In this document: piece after piece, positions 43,245-55,153 of the stretch
Numbering within the stretch: position 1 is the first letter of the stretch
Layout: every line of letters begins with the position of its first letter
NCBI GenBank assembly: GCA_036346275.1
Contig: CM070711.1
Location: 53,073,435-53,137,434 of the forward strand
Source: Otatea glauca
Taxonomy: Eukaryota; Streptophyta; Magnoliopsida; Poales; Poaceae
Direction: 5' to 3'
Length of the DNA stretch: 64,000 nucleotides
Position numbers and translations under genes: made by a program
The notes under the pieces: model-generated
What the model saw: the letters and a program-made list of their open reading frames with translations, nothing else
Databases searched by the model: none
What the model was told of the DNA's origin: nothing

Positions 43245-45985
43245 TGTCGGACCCCAGAAAAACACTTTCGAAATCCTCTATGTATAATGTACTAGTATAG
43301 GAAAAGTTAGTACACACAGTAAAGATGATACCAAAACATATCATACAAAATTTTATTCATTTAATTATTAGAGTTTTACAATATTAATAGCTTGGAGCCA
43401 AGCGAAAATAAAGCAGTGGAAAGTAAAAGTAGTATGACCTAGCAAATCTGGCACACGCAGTCGACTAGGGCTGTAGCCTAGTCATCGAGATCCTCACTGG
43501 TGTAGACGGGCTCATTAACAAAAACAACATATATAGCAAGGTGAGTACATAAAGTACTTGTAAGTCACAAATGAAATGCAATGTTTAATGCAAGGATAAC
43601 AAAAGTAAGTTATAATAGGATTAGTTTGAGCATAAAGCAACATTTGAAATACAATAAGTAACTTTCAAGGCGTAATTGATATAGTAAAACTGAGTTTTAA
43701 ATAAATTTCCCACACGGGATCCATCTCGGAGTTTCATCCCAATTTTTCCAGCGGAACCCCTTCCATCTACAAATCATCTTTATCAAATCACTTTTGGAAA
43801 ACCAAAGTCTAATCCGCAAGGAAGGTTTGCTCGGTATGCCCATGACCACGGGCTCGGCTATTCGAAACTATAGAGGTTGTGCAACTTCACCCACAAGATA
43901 TGATTATCTCCTTTTGCTAAAATACATACTTCTTTTGGTGTGCGGTAGAGAAAATCACGATAAGACCTCTATAAAACTTCATCTAATGTAGTCATTCCCG
44001 CTAAAGTTCCACCGTTGAAAGGGCTAACCACCCTAGTCAGAAGCCCCCTCTTGCACCGTGTGGCAGACTAAACATCCCCACATTCAACCAAATAGCATAA
44101 CTAACAATGGAATGTCACAAATAGACAGCCAAGTATGTCTCATACCATACTTATAGAAGCACGGTTAGCCTTTGCAATCGCTTTTCATAGACCGGTCCTT
44201 AATTGACTAGTCGAGCTTTTCAACAAACCCAAAGACCACCAGACAACTATTCTCACTCAGTCTAAATCACATTTTCACTTTTGTTTTGAACAATATCACC
44301 TTGTAAAGCATTCCATGGCACACCAATACCAATAAATAATTTTCATTTCAATAGAATTCCCTGTTTGACTTAAATTCCCACAAAAGACTTACTTTCAAAT
44401 CTAAGCATGTCTAAGCATTTTTCTAAGAATTTAATAATACAAGTATTCCTAAAGGTTTCGATGGTATACATATCCAAGTTCAAATGTGGTTTAAACATAT
44501 TGGTCATAACTAATCATTTAAATCTGGTATTTAAATTACACTGATAAAATTATGCACGCAATAATTTAAATCAAAATATAGTTCAAAAATCTAGGATCAG
44601 CATGATCAAGAGTGTAACTCGCCTTACAAGATGCATTGGTGTTGAGATCATTGTTACTGTTAATTTTACGGCGCACTCGCAATCTAAACATTCGAAAATA
44701 GCCAAATTCAAACAAAATCCAAATAAATTAAAATAAATTACAAACTGGCATAATTAGGTAGATTAGGATTTTATATGAATTTAAAAATAAAAATGAGGTC
44801 AATCGGACTTAGAATGAAGGAGATCAGACCTTTTAAATGATGAAATTCCAAAAATTAGGCCTCTCGTCGGACTTGGAGAATAAAGTGTGCCGGCGGTGCT
44901 CTAGTGGGAATATCTAAAACCTGATTTTACCCATGGTAGATGTCACTTATAGGAAGCTTCAGCAAACATTTGAGGTCGAATGGAGGTCAGGAGTTGTCAG
45001 GAGAGCTCGCCGAAAGTTCACCGGATTTCGGGAAGAAAGGCTTCTAAGGGAGATCCGGAGGTCGGATTGTAAAAACTCAAATTATGTTGTGTGGGGAATG
45101 AGAATAGGAAGCTGTGATTCAATTTATAGCGTAATCAGAGTATAGAATCGGTGGGAATCGCTGGCCGGAATAATGGCCAGAATAGTGACGGGTTCGGCAG
45201 AATTAATTCAGTTTGAAACGGGTGGAATTTTAATGCGGGTCGGACGGTTTGGGTCCACTGTAGCCGATAGGTGGGGCTAAGGGAAGCGGATCGGGTCGGG
45301 TGAATTTGAACAGTTCACGACTTAGTTAATTTCCTAAAGCAGTTATTTCTCTACTTGAAATTAAGAGAAATATCAGATTAAATCCGAACAAATATCAAAT
45401 AAATTCTAATAAATACACGAATTTGAATAGATATCGACCACAACAATTAAAGTACAAATAAAATATTAAAAAATAATATTATGTCATTATTTTTACACAG
45501 AAATTAATTTTCAAATTTTGAAAAAAATTATCAAGGAAAAAATAGAATAGCCTTAAAAATTCTAGAAACATTTAGAGAGTTGAAATAGGGCATTTTGAGC
45601 TTACAAAAAATATTTCTAATATGTTAATATACTTTTTTTTATTTTAAATATTTGATAAAATCTAAAAAGGCCATTTATAAAATAGAAAATTGAGTTAAAA
45701 AATTTACAAAAAATTCACAAAAATTCCTTAACTCATTCTGAACTTAAAAAAATTATTTTCATTTTCATTGTCATTTTGAATTTTATTTTTATTATTACAC
45801 AGAAATTACTTTCTTTTAAAAAATGTAAATGCCTTTTTAAAACCAGAAAATTCATAGAAAATACTAGAAATTCTGAAATATTTTTTAAAAATCTGGAAAA
45901 TTGAATTATTTCTGGAAATTATCAAAGGCCAATAAAATAGTATTTTAAATTTATTCATTATTATTATTTTAAAACTAAAAATTTC
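43245..45985 (-). mobile_element. Tekay-like LTR, opposite orientation, truncated
   Basis: On the plus strand it starts TGTCGGACCCC, the complement of the LTR end motif. It then carries the complement of the other landmarks of the two plus-strand LTRs: the gtactagtat (actagtgc-like) region, gtgagtacataaagtactt, and the gcccctcttg segment near 44045. It ends near 45985 without the TGTAACA start, so its 5' edge is lost. It is more diverged and more AT-rich than the solo LTR and has lost its GC-rich block. Confidence 0.7.
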
Positions 45986-46096
45986 TAAGATGCTCCGAAG
46001 TACATACCCTTTGTTGCACGAGATACTCTCTATATTGTGAGATACGTCATAGGGAGTAACTACTCCCGAGAATAGAAAAGAGGTTTATATATATAT

Positions 46097-46940
46097 ATAG
46101 CCTTTTTCTATACACCCGGGAGTACATACTCCCCCCCCCACCAATATATCACTTAAACAAATGTATTATACTCGTTTATCAGTTTCGGTATACTTCAATA
46201 TTAATTCTAAAATATTCTAATGCGACATGGTTGAAGGAATTTCACCGTAGCCCTTTTTTTGCGATATAGCCTTTCCCACTTGTAAGATGAGTATATACAC
46301 AAATTATGCTATAAAAGTGGACCATGACAAAAAAAATTATGGAACTCACTTTAGAGTATCTTATAATCAGTATTAGAGTATGTTCAAAAGGATAAAAATG
46401 TAAAACAATATCATTTAAGCAGCATGCTTAGGTGGGATATTGAACCATTTACATATATATACATATGTATGTATATATACATATGTATGTATATATACAT
46501 ATGTATATACATGTATATGTATATATACACATATGTAATATATGTATGTATATACAGTATAGGAAAATGATTCCATACTCACAGGTATGCGTACTCCCAC
46601 CACGGTATACCATTTAAATGATGTTGTTATACCTTTTTATCCTTTTGAGTATACTCTAATCTGATTATAAGATACCCCAAAGTGAGTTCCATGAAAATTT
46701 TATTAAAGTCCACCTTTATAGCATAATTTGTTTATATATTCCTTTTACATATGGAAAAGGGTATGTAGCAAAAAAATAAGGACTCAGATGAAATTTTTTC
46801 AACCATATCGTATTGGAGTATCTTAGAATTATTATTGAGTATACCAAAGTGATAAAAAGTATAAAGCATTCATTTAAGTGGTATATTAGAGGTGGGAGTA
46901 TGTACTCCTGGGAGGACGGAAAAGGCTTCCTATCTTTATA
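46097..46940. mobile_element. foldback-type element 1 with arms of about 340 bp
   Basis: The left arm (about 46104-46435) and right arm (about 46572-46935) are inverted copies: gggagtacatactccc with gggagtatgtactcc, aaattatgctataaa with tttatagcataattt, ggaactcacttt with aaagtgagttcc. The loop is a TA/TATG-rich microsatellite. There is no coding sequence. Such long-hairpin non-autonomous DNA transposons are common in grasses. A clear target-site duplication was not found because both edges are TA-rich. Confidence 0.8.
46445..46560. repeat. TA/TATG microsatellite in the loop of foldback element 1
   Basis: Runs of atatatacatatgtatg alternate for about 110 bp. Confidence 0.85.
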
Positions 46941-46971
46941 TATGTATATATATATATGCATATGTATATGT

Positions 46972-47290
46972 ACATGAGGCACCATGATCTAAAATGTGTA
47001 TTATTCTCTATGTATTTGCATGTGAATTTTTATGAAATTTTTAGGATATTGAGTTTAACCAGTTTACTAACTAGTTCAAACAAGTTTGAATTGAAATTCA
47101 AACTAGAGTTTGCCTTTTTATGATAGTTTGATTGTAGGTATGTGCTGATTTTATATATAAATCAGTAAAGCATGTGATCTAAATTCGCTCAAATCTTTAA
47201 ATTGAATATATTTTCTAAAAGGTATGTGTTTCATTTCAATTATTATATATGGGTATATACTCAAACTGAAAGTTTCAAATAATATACGAA

Positions 47291-47326
<36 letters not shown>

Positions 47327-47332
47327 TGTATG

Positions 47333-47411
<79 letters not shown>

Positions 47412-47830
47412 GTATAGGAAGCTAGAAATGGGGCCATTGTGCCTAGGCACCATGATTTCAAATGCGTGAATTCATGCCATATTTGAGTATATTTTTCAAA
47501 AATTTTAGTTTTAGGGCTTATACCCATCTATAACAATTCAAATGAAACACATACCTTTTAAAAAATATACTCGAATTCAAAGATTTTGAATGAGTTTGGA
47601 TCACATTCTTTGCTGGAAATATATATAAAATCAACATATACCTACAACCAAACTATCATCAAAAAGGGAAACTCTAGTTTGAATTTTAGTTCAAACTTTT
47701 TTGAACTAGTTAGTAAACTAGTTAAACTCAGCATCCTAAAACTTTCAAAAAATATCGTATGAAAATACATAAGGGAAATACCCGTTTTGGATCATGGAGC
47801 TCGGGAACCATAGTGCCCCAAGTAATTATA
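46972..47830. mobile_element. foldback-type element 2 with arms of about 310 bp
   Basis: The left arm (about 46975-47280) and right arm (about 47500-47825) are inverted copies: ttcaaactagagttt with aaactctagtttgaa, gtaggtatgtgctgatttta with taaaatcaacatatacctac, aaaaggtatgtgtttcattt with aaatgaaacacatacctttt. The outer end has the gcaccatgat motif on the left and tagtgcccc on the right. A third copy of the end (gcaccatgattt) sits beside the loop at 47449. No coding sequence. Confidence 0.8.
47290..47416. repeat. (TATG)n(TA)n(TATG)n microsatellite in the loop of foldback element 2
   Basis: About 40 bp of tatg units, about 60 bp of ta units, then tatg units again. Open frames of alternating Tyr and Ile here only reflect the repeat. 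Confidence 0.97.
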
Positions 47831-48160
47831 CTATATGTATATATGTACATATACATATATACGTATACATATACACGTATATATGTATGTGTATATATAT
47901 ACGTGTATATATATGTACGTATATGTATGTATATATACGTGTGTATATATATATACGTATATGTATGTATATATATATATATGTATACATATATGTATGT
48001 ACGTATATGTATGTATATATGTATATTTATATGTATGTACGTGCATATACGTGTGTATATATATATATATCTATATATGTAGGTATATATGTATGCATGT
48101 ATCGTACATACATACATGCATACATATACTACATGTACATATATACGTATATACGCGCGC
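47831..48160. repeat. alternating TA/TG/CG microsatellite
   Basis: About 330 bp of mixed tatatgtacgtatg steps, adjoining foldback element 2. The composition alternates purine and pyrimidine almost throughout. Confidence 0.9.
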
Positions 48161-48970
48161 AATTCATACAGTTACGTTGCTAGCTGTTCGTACGTGGCAT
48201 CGCTGTCCGGCGCCGGATAAGCATGCGCTGCCATATACGCGCCGGGCGCGTGCAGCCGCGCTGCAATTGCGACGCGCACGACGGAGTACGATCGGAATCA
48301 ATGCCCCAACTGATCGCTGTCCTGCCGATGCCCGCGTGCCCCAGCCGCACACTGTGGCCGGAGAACTAGAACCATCTCAAGTTTCGGCCAAAACCACTGG
48401 CTCCCTTGTATGCCATCGGAAACACCGGCCGGCCGTCCCGCCCCCCGGAAACGTGCTCGCGATCTGTATGCATGCACCGTCCAATACGTATAAAAAGTAC
48501 AGTAAAGTTAGTTAAGTTGCTTATGTTGTTCATGTGCTTGCCACATAAAGTACAGTAAAGTCAGTTAATTCCGTTCAGATTATTTGGAACGTGTCACCTA
48601 TGTCAAGCAAGGCAAGAGCCAGGATTCATTTAAGAGGGGGCTAAACACAAGTACATATATTAAATATAAAAACTACCAAGCCGACATATTATAGTTAAAA
48701 TTTAAATGCATGTAATATGGTATTAGTATGTAAATATGCAAGGGAAAAAAATTACTTTTCATTGTCACCGTCTGAAAGAAGAGATTTGGCAAATAAAATT
48801 TGCAGACTGCTGACTGCTGTTGCGTGTTCCGCCTTTGGATTCGTCGTAGTGGGTCAAGGGTTTCTCGTCGTGGGCCAAAGGAGCTAGAGCCCCACCAAGC
48901 CCCCCTTGGCTCTGCCTCTGATATAAAGCCTTTTCATTTCGATGCACATGACTGGTCTGTCTCGTAGTAC
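48161..48970. other. GC-rich then AT-rich intergenic sequence
   Basis: Bases 48161-48480 are GC-rich with several palindromes (ccggcgccgg, gccgggcgc) but no supported gene. The rest is AT-rich. Confidence 0.4.
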
Positions 48971-49733
48971 TATGTACTAGGTGGATAACAAACCACCTCG
49001 GCTCGATTATACTCGTTAAGATAAAGGGCTAACTCAACTCAGCTCGATATTTTAACAAGTTTAAACCTTCGCTCTGCTCGACTCGTTAAAATCTTGAGTT
49101 GGTATATTAAGCTCGTTACAAATGTGAGCACCAGAGTATGCATTAGAAAATTTTGAAGACCTAAATATAACTAACACTTCTATAACACATATTTCATTCA
49201 TGTATACAGAATTTTTAACCTACATGCATACATAAATTATCACCAAAAACCTTAATATTCAAAGTAAGTAATGAAGTCATCTAACTGCATGATGCTAATA
49301 GATCCAAATAAAATAACTGACCTGTAACAGCATAAAGCGTAAAGGCTGTCGGGGAACATGCTTCATTCTGTAACCCGAAAACTTGAAAGTTCAAATACAC
49401 AGGTGTAAGCATACAATGTACAAAAAGGCTTGCTCAATTACAGCCTCTATCGATGTAAGTAGATGTTTCTACAAACACTCTTTAGAGCAATCTTCCATTA
49501 ACACACTCCATTAACAGCCAACACATTTGTAGCTACAGCATCCCCACATAGACAGATTGAACAGCTTGTGCATCTAAACCACATATCAGCAGTCAAACGT
49601 GATATCTTGGATATCCAATAATATTTAGGATGATTTCAATCACTGTTTGAGGTTGACAATACAGAAATTGAGCATAGTGGTTGGACACCTACTTTGAAAA
49701 TGGACTGTGCTAAGGCTAATTCTTGCATTTTTT

Positions 49734-49876
49734 ATCAGTTCATACTCCATACTCAATTATGTGATAATATCTGCGTTCATACTCCATACTATCAGTTCAT
49801 ACTCCATACTATGTACTATCAGTTCATATTCGTACCACTATCAGTTCATACTTCATACTCCATACTCCATACTCAC
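49734..49876. repeat. tcatactccatac short repeat
   Basis: The phrase cagttcatactccatacta and shorter parts of it recur about six times inside the hAT-like element. Confidence 0.75.
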
Positions 49877-50130
49877 CGATGTGGGAGCAAATGAGGGAGC
49901 AAGGGGAAGCAGTAGTGGACCGAATCGTGGAGGCTTTCTACGGTTTGCAGCCGCTGTCAATGTGGAGCGGCGAGATCGAACCACAAGACCGCCCAGCCTC
50001 ACTGCCTTGTTCTTCAACTCCATGCTCGGTTGATTTTCCATGCATGGCCGATCGGAGAAGCAGACGGGTTGGGCTGGATCGGAGGGTCGGACGGCCGAAG
50101 CTCAAAGGGGAGGGCTGTAGGGGAGGCTAG
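49877..50130. other. GC-rich insert within the hAT-like element
   Basis: Short open frames exist on both strands (for example 49853-50041 minus, MENQPSMELKNKAVRLGGLV) with no recognisable domain. It could be a captured gene fragment. Confidence 0.3.
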
Positions 50131-50425
50131 GTGGAGCGGTGGAGGACTGGATCTGGATGGCTGACCGCAGGCCAGAGGGGAGACGAGTGGACAATGGAGT
50201 ACTGAATCATTTGACTCGAGTGAGGTGAAAGGCGGAGGAGTAACGAATTATCAAGCCAAACGAGTTACTCGCTAACTCGCTTATTAAACTCATTTTCTTA
50301 ACAAATTCATATCTCAGCTCAGCTCAACTCGTTAAGGGACGAGTTCGAGCTGAGTTGAGCCGAGTTTTTGACCTCTCATTTAGCTCACGAGTTTTGAGTT
50401 ATTTTTTTCACCCCTAATACGTACT

Positions 50426-51644
50426 AACAAGTAGCGGAGCTTCAACAGAAAATTGTTATTTTAGATTGTGTATTAGCCATTTGTTAGAAAAGGAGAATAG
50501 TGCCTATATAGATGGGCCAGGACCCACTCTGGCCTCCATAAGATCCGCCATTGGGACTACTGACGTGTTAAACCAGCGGTTAGCTGATTGATTAGCGTGC
50601 AGTTCAATCTTTATTACACACTCCTATCACATATAATTGTTATTTTAGATATATGTATAGTTACACTTTCAAAATTCTGACTGTTAATATATTTTTAAAT
50701 ATTTAAATTGCATTCGTTAAAATCATATATATTTATCTTGAAAAATGTTTTTATAATATTATAATTTTATTTGATTTTATAAATATATTATAATATAAAT
50801 TAGTAATTAAAAGTGTATTTTACAGACTATGTCAATGTCCAAAATTACAGCTATTTGTGACTCAACCAGCCAAGAGACGTGGGCACTATTTCAAATACTG
50901 TACAGCTTTGACGTGTTTATGAGCATGCGATCACATCAATCGCCTTTTAATAAAGAGAAATTTTAAGATGCATTATACTGGTAGTATATAGTGGGTAATA
51001 GCAATCATATCCATCCGTTGATTTTTAAGAATATTTCTACTAACTACCCCAGGAAGTATGATAAATTCTAACTAATATAATCCATTGCATAAAAAAATAA
51101 ATAGTTTATATTTAATTTAGTATACAATAAGATAGCTCTTTAAATCTTTAATAGCAGGTTTGCTCGACTAGATGAACAAGCAGGCTTTACTATTCCTTCT
51201 TTAATTTGCCTGACTACTAATCAGTGCCTAGCTAGCTAGCTAGCTACTCTGTTGTCAAAGAGAGACACGCTGCAATTTGTACCTTTCTTTAATTTGGCAG
51301 GCTGTCATGTGCTCGTGGGATGTATAGTACACGTACGGTACTCGTAGACGCATGGAATTGAATGGAAAAGTTGCGTGCTGATCAAGAGGACCATATATAT
51401 GTACGCGTGTTGAATCATCCCAGTACGTGCGACTTGCAACTTATCAACTCTACATCAAACAAAATACTAGTACTACTAGCTATACGTAAGTTTATAGAAC
51501 TTTCGGAGAAAATTCTTCAGTCCTTGAAAACTTAATTTACGTGCAAATTAAACCATTCATAAATAAAAGGATTCTATTGATAGCATTTGTTGGCAACGAA
51601 AAGGATCGAACTGAACTGGCCGGCTGGCGCTGACAAAAGCAAGG
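50426..51644. other. AT-rich intergenic sequence
   Basis: No gene, transposon end or RNA is recognised. A (tagc)n run of about 20 bp lies near 51230. Confidence 0.45.
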
Positions 51645-51907
51645 TTGTCCTGTTATTACACATGCCATCCGTTATCCACCCACTATTATAAAAGGACTCA
51701 TATTAGACTTGTGGAGTTTCACCCGTACCTGTGCCGACGCCACCACACTTGTGCCTCTGACCCCGCGCCCGGCGACCAAATCCTAGGTGCTCTGTCGGCA
51801 CGCGCTTCCTCCTCCCCTCTCCGTCGGCAGCGGCTACCTCATCTCCTTGGTGTGCTCCCCCCTTGGACATCACTTGAGGTCTCCACATCAGTTACTCTTA
51901 TGTTTCT

Positions 51908-52098
51908 ATGGTAGCTTTCCTCTCCCGCATCTGCATCCACGTCATCGGATCGATCTCCATCACTTCCTTCCTCTCCCCCACCTCCATCACCGCCGTCGCC
52001 TCCAAAACCCTATCTCCAAGCCCCAGCCTCACCCCACTCCACATGATCATCTGCTTCGCCGCCATGGCAGCCGCTGCGGGGGAGGAGTTCGTCAAGGG
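51908..52098 (+). other. possible first exon of a gene
   Basis: A C/T-rich leader typical of plant genes leads to ATG 52062, which opens MAAAAGEEFVKG and meets a good donor (GGCG|GTGAGT) near 52099. A longer frame from 51908 includes a hydrophobic stretch. Later bases are T-rich and intron-like. No downstream exon that joins in phase was found, so the gene may be broken or continue beyond a long intron. The product is not identified. Confidence 0.35.
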
Positions 52099-52913
52099 CG
52101 GTGAGTTTTCCTTGTGATTTTGGGGGGACGTTGGCTTGGATTAGAATTGTAATGATTCTAGTGAATCGGGTGGAGTTGGTTGGGTGCTTTGCGGATTAGT
52201 GTAATTCTCTCACTGATTTGAGGTGAAATTTTAGGTTTGCAAGGTGGATTTGTGTGTATTAGGGCTACTCTGTTTGGCCCTAGTTTCCCCCTCTTTTAGG
52301 TGACTTGAGACCAAAAGTTCGGCGTTTTTGGTAGCATTAGCTTATGGGCGAGTGGATTTCAATGTACTAATAACCATGCGTTGCCCTAGATTGTGCGTAA
52401 GTGAATATTTGTTCTCTGGCGAGAACTGTTTTTGGTTTCGGTATTCTGCTTGCATCGAAATGAAGTGATATCTAGGATTTCCGAGGGTTTTAGATTGTTT
52501 CACTTCTCTAAGAGTTGCAGATGTAATTTTTTTTCTCCTTGGATGCTCAATAGTATTGGTTGAATTCTAGGAATACATTGCACCTTTCCTTCCATAATCA
52601 ATGTATTTTGCTATGTGTTTCTTATCTTAGAAAGTTTCTATTTTGATGATTGGCTACGATTGCTTCTGGGACAATTACAAGTATTTGGCTCACATTTAGG
52701 ACTTTTCAGTGCTATGTAGTTAGAACTCATATCAATATTTTTACAGCATGAAATTGTCAGTATTGCAATCTGTGCATTTTATTCTTTGATTAGAAATGCA
52801 ACAGATTTTTCCTGATGATTCATGAGCTCATTTAGATTCCACTTCAGTACATCTTATATTTGGTTTGTGAACAGGAGATGTGTACTATCAAAATGTTATT
52901 TTTGCCTTCACAG
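52099..52913. other. intron-like T-rich sequence
   Basis: T-rich, without open frames, lying between the two exon-like blocks. Confidence 0.4.
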
Positions 52914-53008
52914 TGATGTTGCCTCTATAAAGCAATATTTGGGTGCTGACTGCTGATGACATTATGCATGCTGCATTGCTTGAAGCTAAAGGGAAATCAT
53001 GGATTGAG
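52914..53008 (+). pseudogene. exon-like fragment with splice sites
   Basis: The block is bounded by TTCACAG and GAG|GTCAGT. Its first half reads DVASIKQYLGA and its second half, one frame over, ADDIMHAALLEAKGKSWIE, so a small indel near 52950 breaks it. It does not join in phase with the exon at 52098. I do not recognise the protein. Confidence 0.35.
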
Positions 53009-54075
53009 GTCAGTATTATTCTAGGAACCAAAATTTTCTTCTTTTCTTTTTTACCAATAGTTCTATATTGTGCAAAAAAAATCAAACAATATAGGAGGGA
53101 TTATTAGATGTAGACTATTACGATTGGGACCATGGACCAAGTTGAATCCTGCTTGTGGCATGTTCTTATGTTCTTTGCTTGCAACGTCAGCATGCAACTA
53201 TCCTTGACTGTTCCAACTAGAACCAAACTGATGTTTATGTTTTTCTTATGTGTTATGTAGCATTGACTTCATATATTTCATCAGCTGCTCATCGAGGCCT
53301 GAAAATTGTTCATCGGTTTGAAACATTTGCTTGTTTCTGCAAGCAATTAGGTCCTTATTCTAATATTAAAGCACTTTGGAATTTTGAGAGCTGACAGAAT
53401 GTGCTCAATATGTAACAACTGCAACATTTTTCTAAAGTTTTTACTATTTGATATGATCTATCATTTGGCCAAATGATTAGCCATCCTACTTTGTGGCACA
53501 TACATGCATTAGTTGAATTTTCTCATGAGCAAAATGCAATTATCTTGTTTTTGATGTCATCTTCCCCTGATATTCGTTAGTTGTATACATTGATTGTTAC
53601 TGACATATCACGTGTCTTGTAATAATGAAATTGGCATGTATTAGTTTCTTTGTTGTTTCATGTAATGAATAAATATGCAACTGAAAACTGCAGTGATGGT
53701 CAGTATATGTTGGCAAGGTATAATATAATTCTGGGATGATAAGTATTTTTTAGCAGTACTATGTAGCTCGTAGCTCCACTCAAGTATCTGTCCTCAATCC
53801 TCGTTGTAAAAGTATGAGTCACTTGGTGTTTAGCTTGGCCGGCTTTGTGTGAAAGATTAGTTATTAAATACTGTTGAGTACTAGTTTTCTAACTTCTCGA
53901 CACATTACAGAAAAATATTCTTAGGAGAATCAATTGCCATATGCAAATAAATATATATAATAAAGAAAATAAATTTTCATGCTACCAAAAGAGGTTATAT
54001 TGAACACTCTATGAATCATTCAGATTACAAATAGAGTGATTGCTCAAGGATTTAGGCTTAGAAACTGATGTGTCT
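53009..54075. other. AT-rich intergenic or intronic sequence
   Basis: No gene or repeat is recognised. Confidence 0.4.
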
Positions 54076-54422
54076 ACTCATCACAGACACTTGTAGTTTA
54101 GAACCATCTGTGATGTATCTTTTTACATACGGTTTTTGAACCATCTGTGATGTGCACTTACATCACTGGCACATTGTTACAGACGGTTCGGAAAACCGTC
54201 TGTGACGACGATTCCGAACTGTCTATGATGTTTTTTTGTATAAAGGTCTCGATCACTACTACACATTATAACATCACAGACGGTTCGGAATCATCATCAC
54301 AGATGGTTTTCCGAACTGTTTGTAACCATGTGTCAGTGATGTAAGTGCACATCACAGATGGTTCAAAAACCGTCTGTAAAAAGATACGTCATAGACTCAT
54401 CACAGACACTTCTAGTTTCTTG
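54076..54422. repeat. CACTA-type subterminal repeats forming a large inverted repeat
   Basis: Arms 54112-54230 and 54272-54390 are inverted copies of about 119 bp with few mismatches (gatgtgcacttacatcact against agtgatgtaagtgcacatc) and a 41-bp spacer. The arms are built of gttcggaa and atcacagacggttc motifs in both orientations, typical of grass CACTA subterminal arrays. The spacer has CACTACTACACATTATAAC at 54254, a CACTA terminus pointing right. A 24-bp direct repeat (actcatcacagacactt plus tagttt) flanks the arms at 54076 and 54395. Confidence 0.75.
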
Positions 54423-55148
54423 TACCATATGCAGGAGGCCGGCAATCTTCATAAAGGAATACATCGAGGTTTCATGAAGGAATATCATCACAGATGGTGG
54501 TGGCAAAAGGAAGTAGAAGAGTTAAATTAAATAACCGAATGAAATATGCCACCTAGCACACTAACACCACCAAAATGCTGAGTGACACACCTAGCATATA
54601 AACTTAATGCTAGATTTTGTACTCACTAACTTATTCATGTCCTTCCTTGATTCTTCATTTCATCACTAACTTATTCATGGCACCCAATGTATCATCATTC
54701 CATTCCCTAGCTAACAATATAATAGAAACTTATACATCAATTATACTGAAATCACCAATGCTCCTATCCAATGTCAGGTAAATTGACACCCCAAACTGTG
54801 TGAGGCTTGGAAGAACAAAATATACTTCTAGATTTTTCATTGTTAGTGATGCAAAAACAGCAAGGAATTATTAAAAACGATAACAAAACTAAATCAAACA
54901 TCATCTGCTCATGCCCAATGTGAAAATGTGACATGCCCAATGTGAAAATGTGAGGGAAGTCAGGGAACTAACCAGTGATATCCAAATGTACTTGTAAGCA
55001 ACATTAGGTAGCTAGAAAAGGTGAAAAGAAGACAAAAAAAGAAATCGGTGGATACCTTTTGTGAGGATATCAACTTGTGAGGGCGTTCGTGAACCTATAA
55101 GGAGATATGGGTAAACAAGAACAAAATCATATGAGGCATTTAAATATC
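54423..55148. other. AT-rich flank of the CRM-like element
   Basis: No gene is seen. A short local duplication (atgcccaatgtgaaaatgtga) occurs at about 54912-54952. Confidence 0.45.
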
Positions 55149-55153
55149 TAATC

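Larger units (their letters stand above)
48979..50417. mobile_element. hAT-like non-autonomous element
   Basis: The ends carry inverted, similar sequences (left aggtggataacaaacc; right, reversed, ttaggggtgaaaaaaataac). Both subterminal zones are rich in ctcggctcg, gctcgttaa and actcgttaag motifs in both orientations. Candidate 8-bp duplications are tatgtact (48971) and tacgtact (50418), which differ at one base. No transposase is visible. The middle holds a short repeat and a GC-rich unique part. Confidence 0.5.

Noticed and set aside
47151..48515. Open frames of alternating Tyr, Ile, Val and His up to 226 codons on both strands
   Set aside because: They are translations of TA/TATG/TACG microsatellites.
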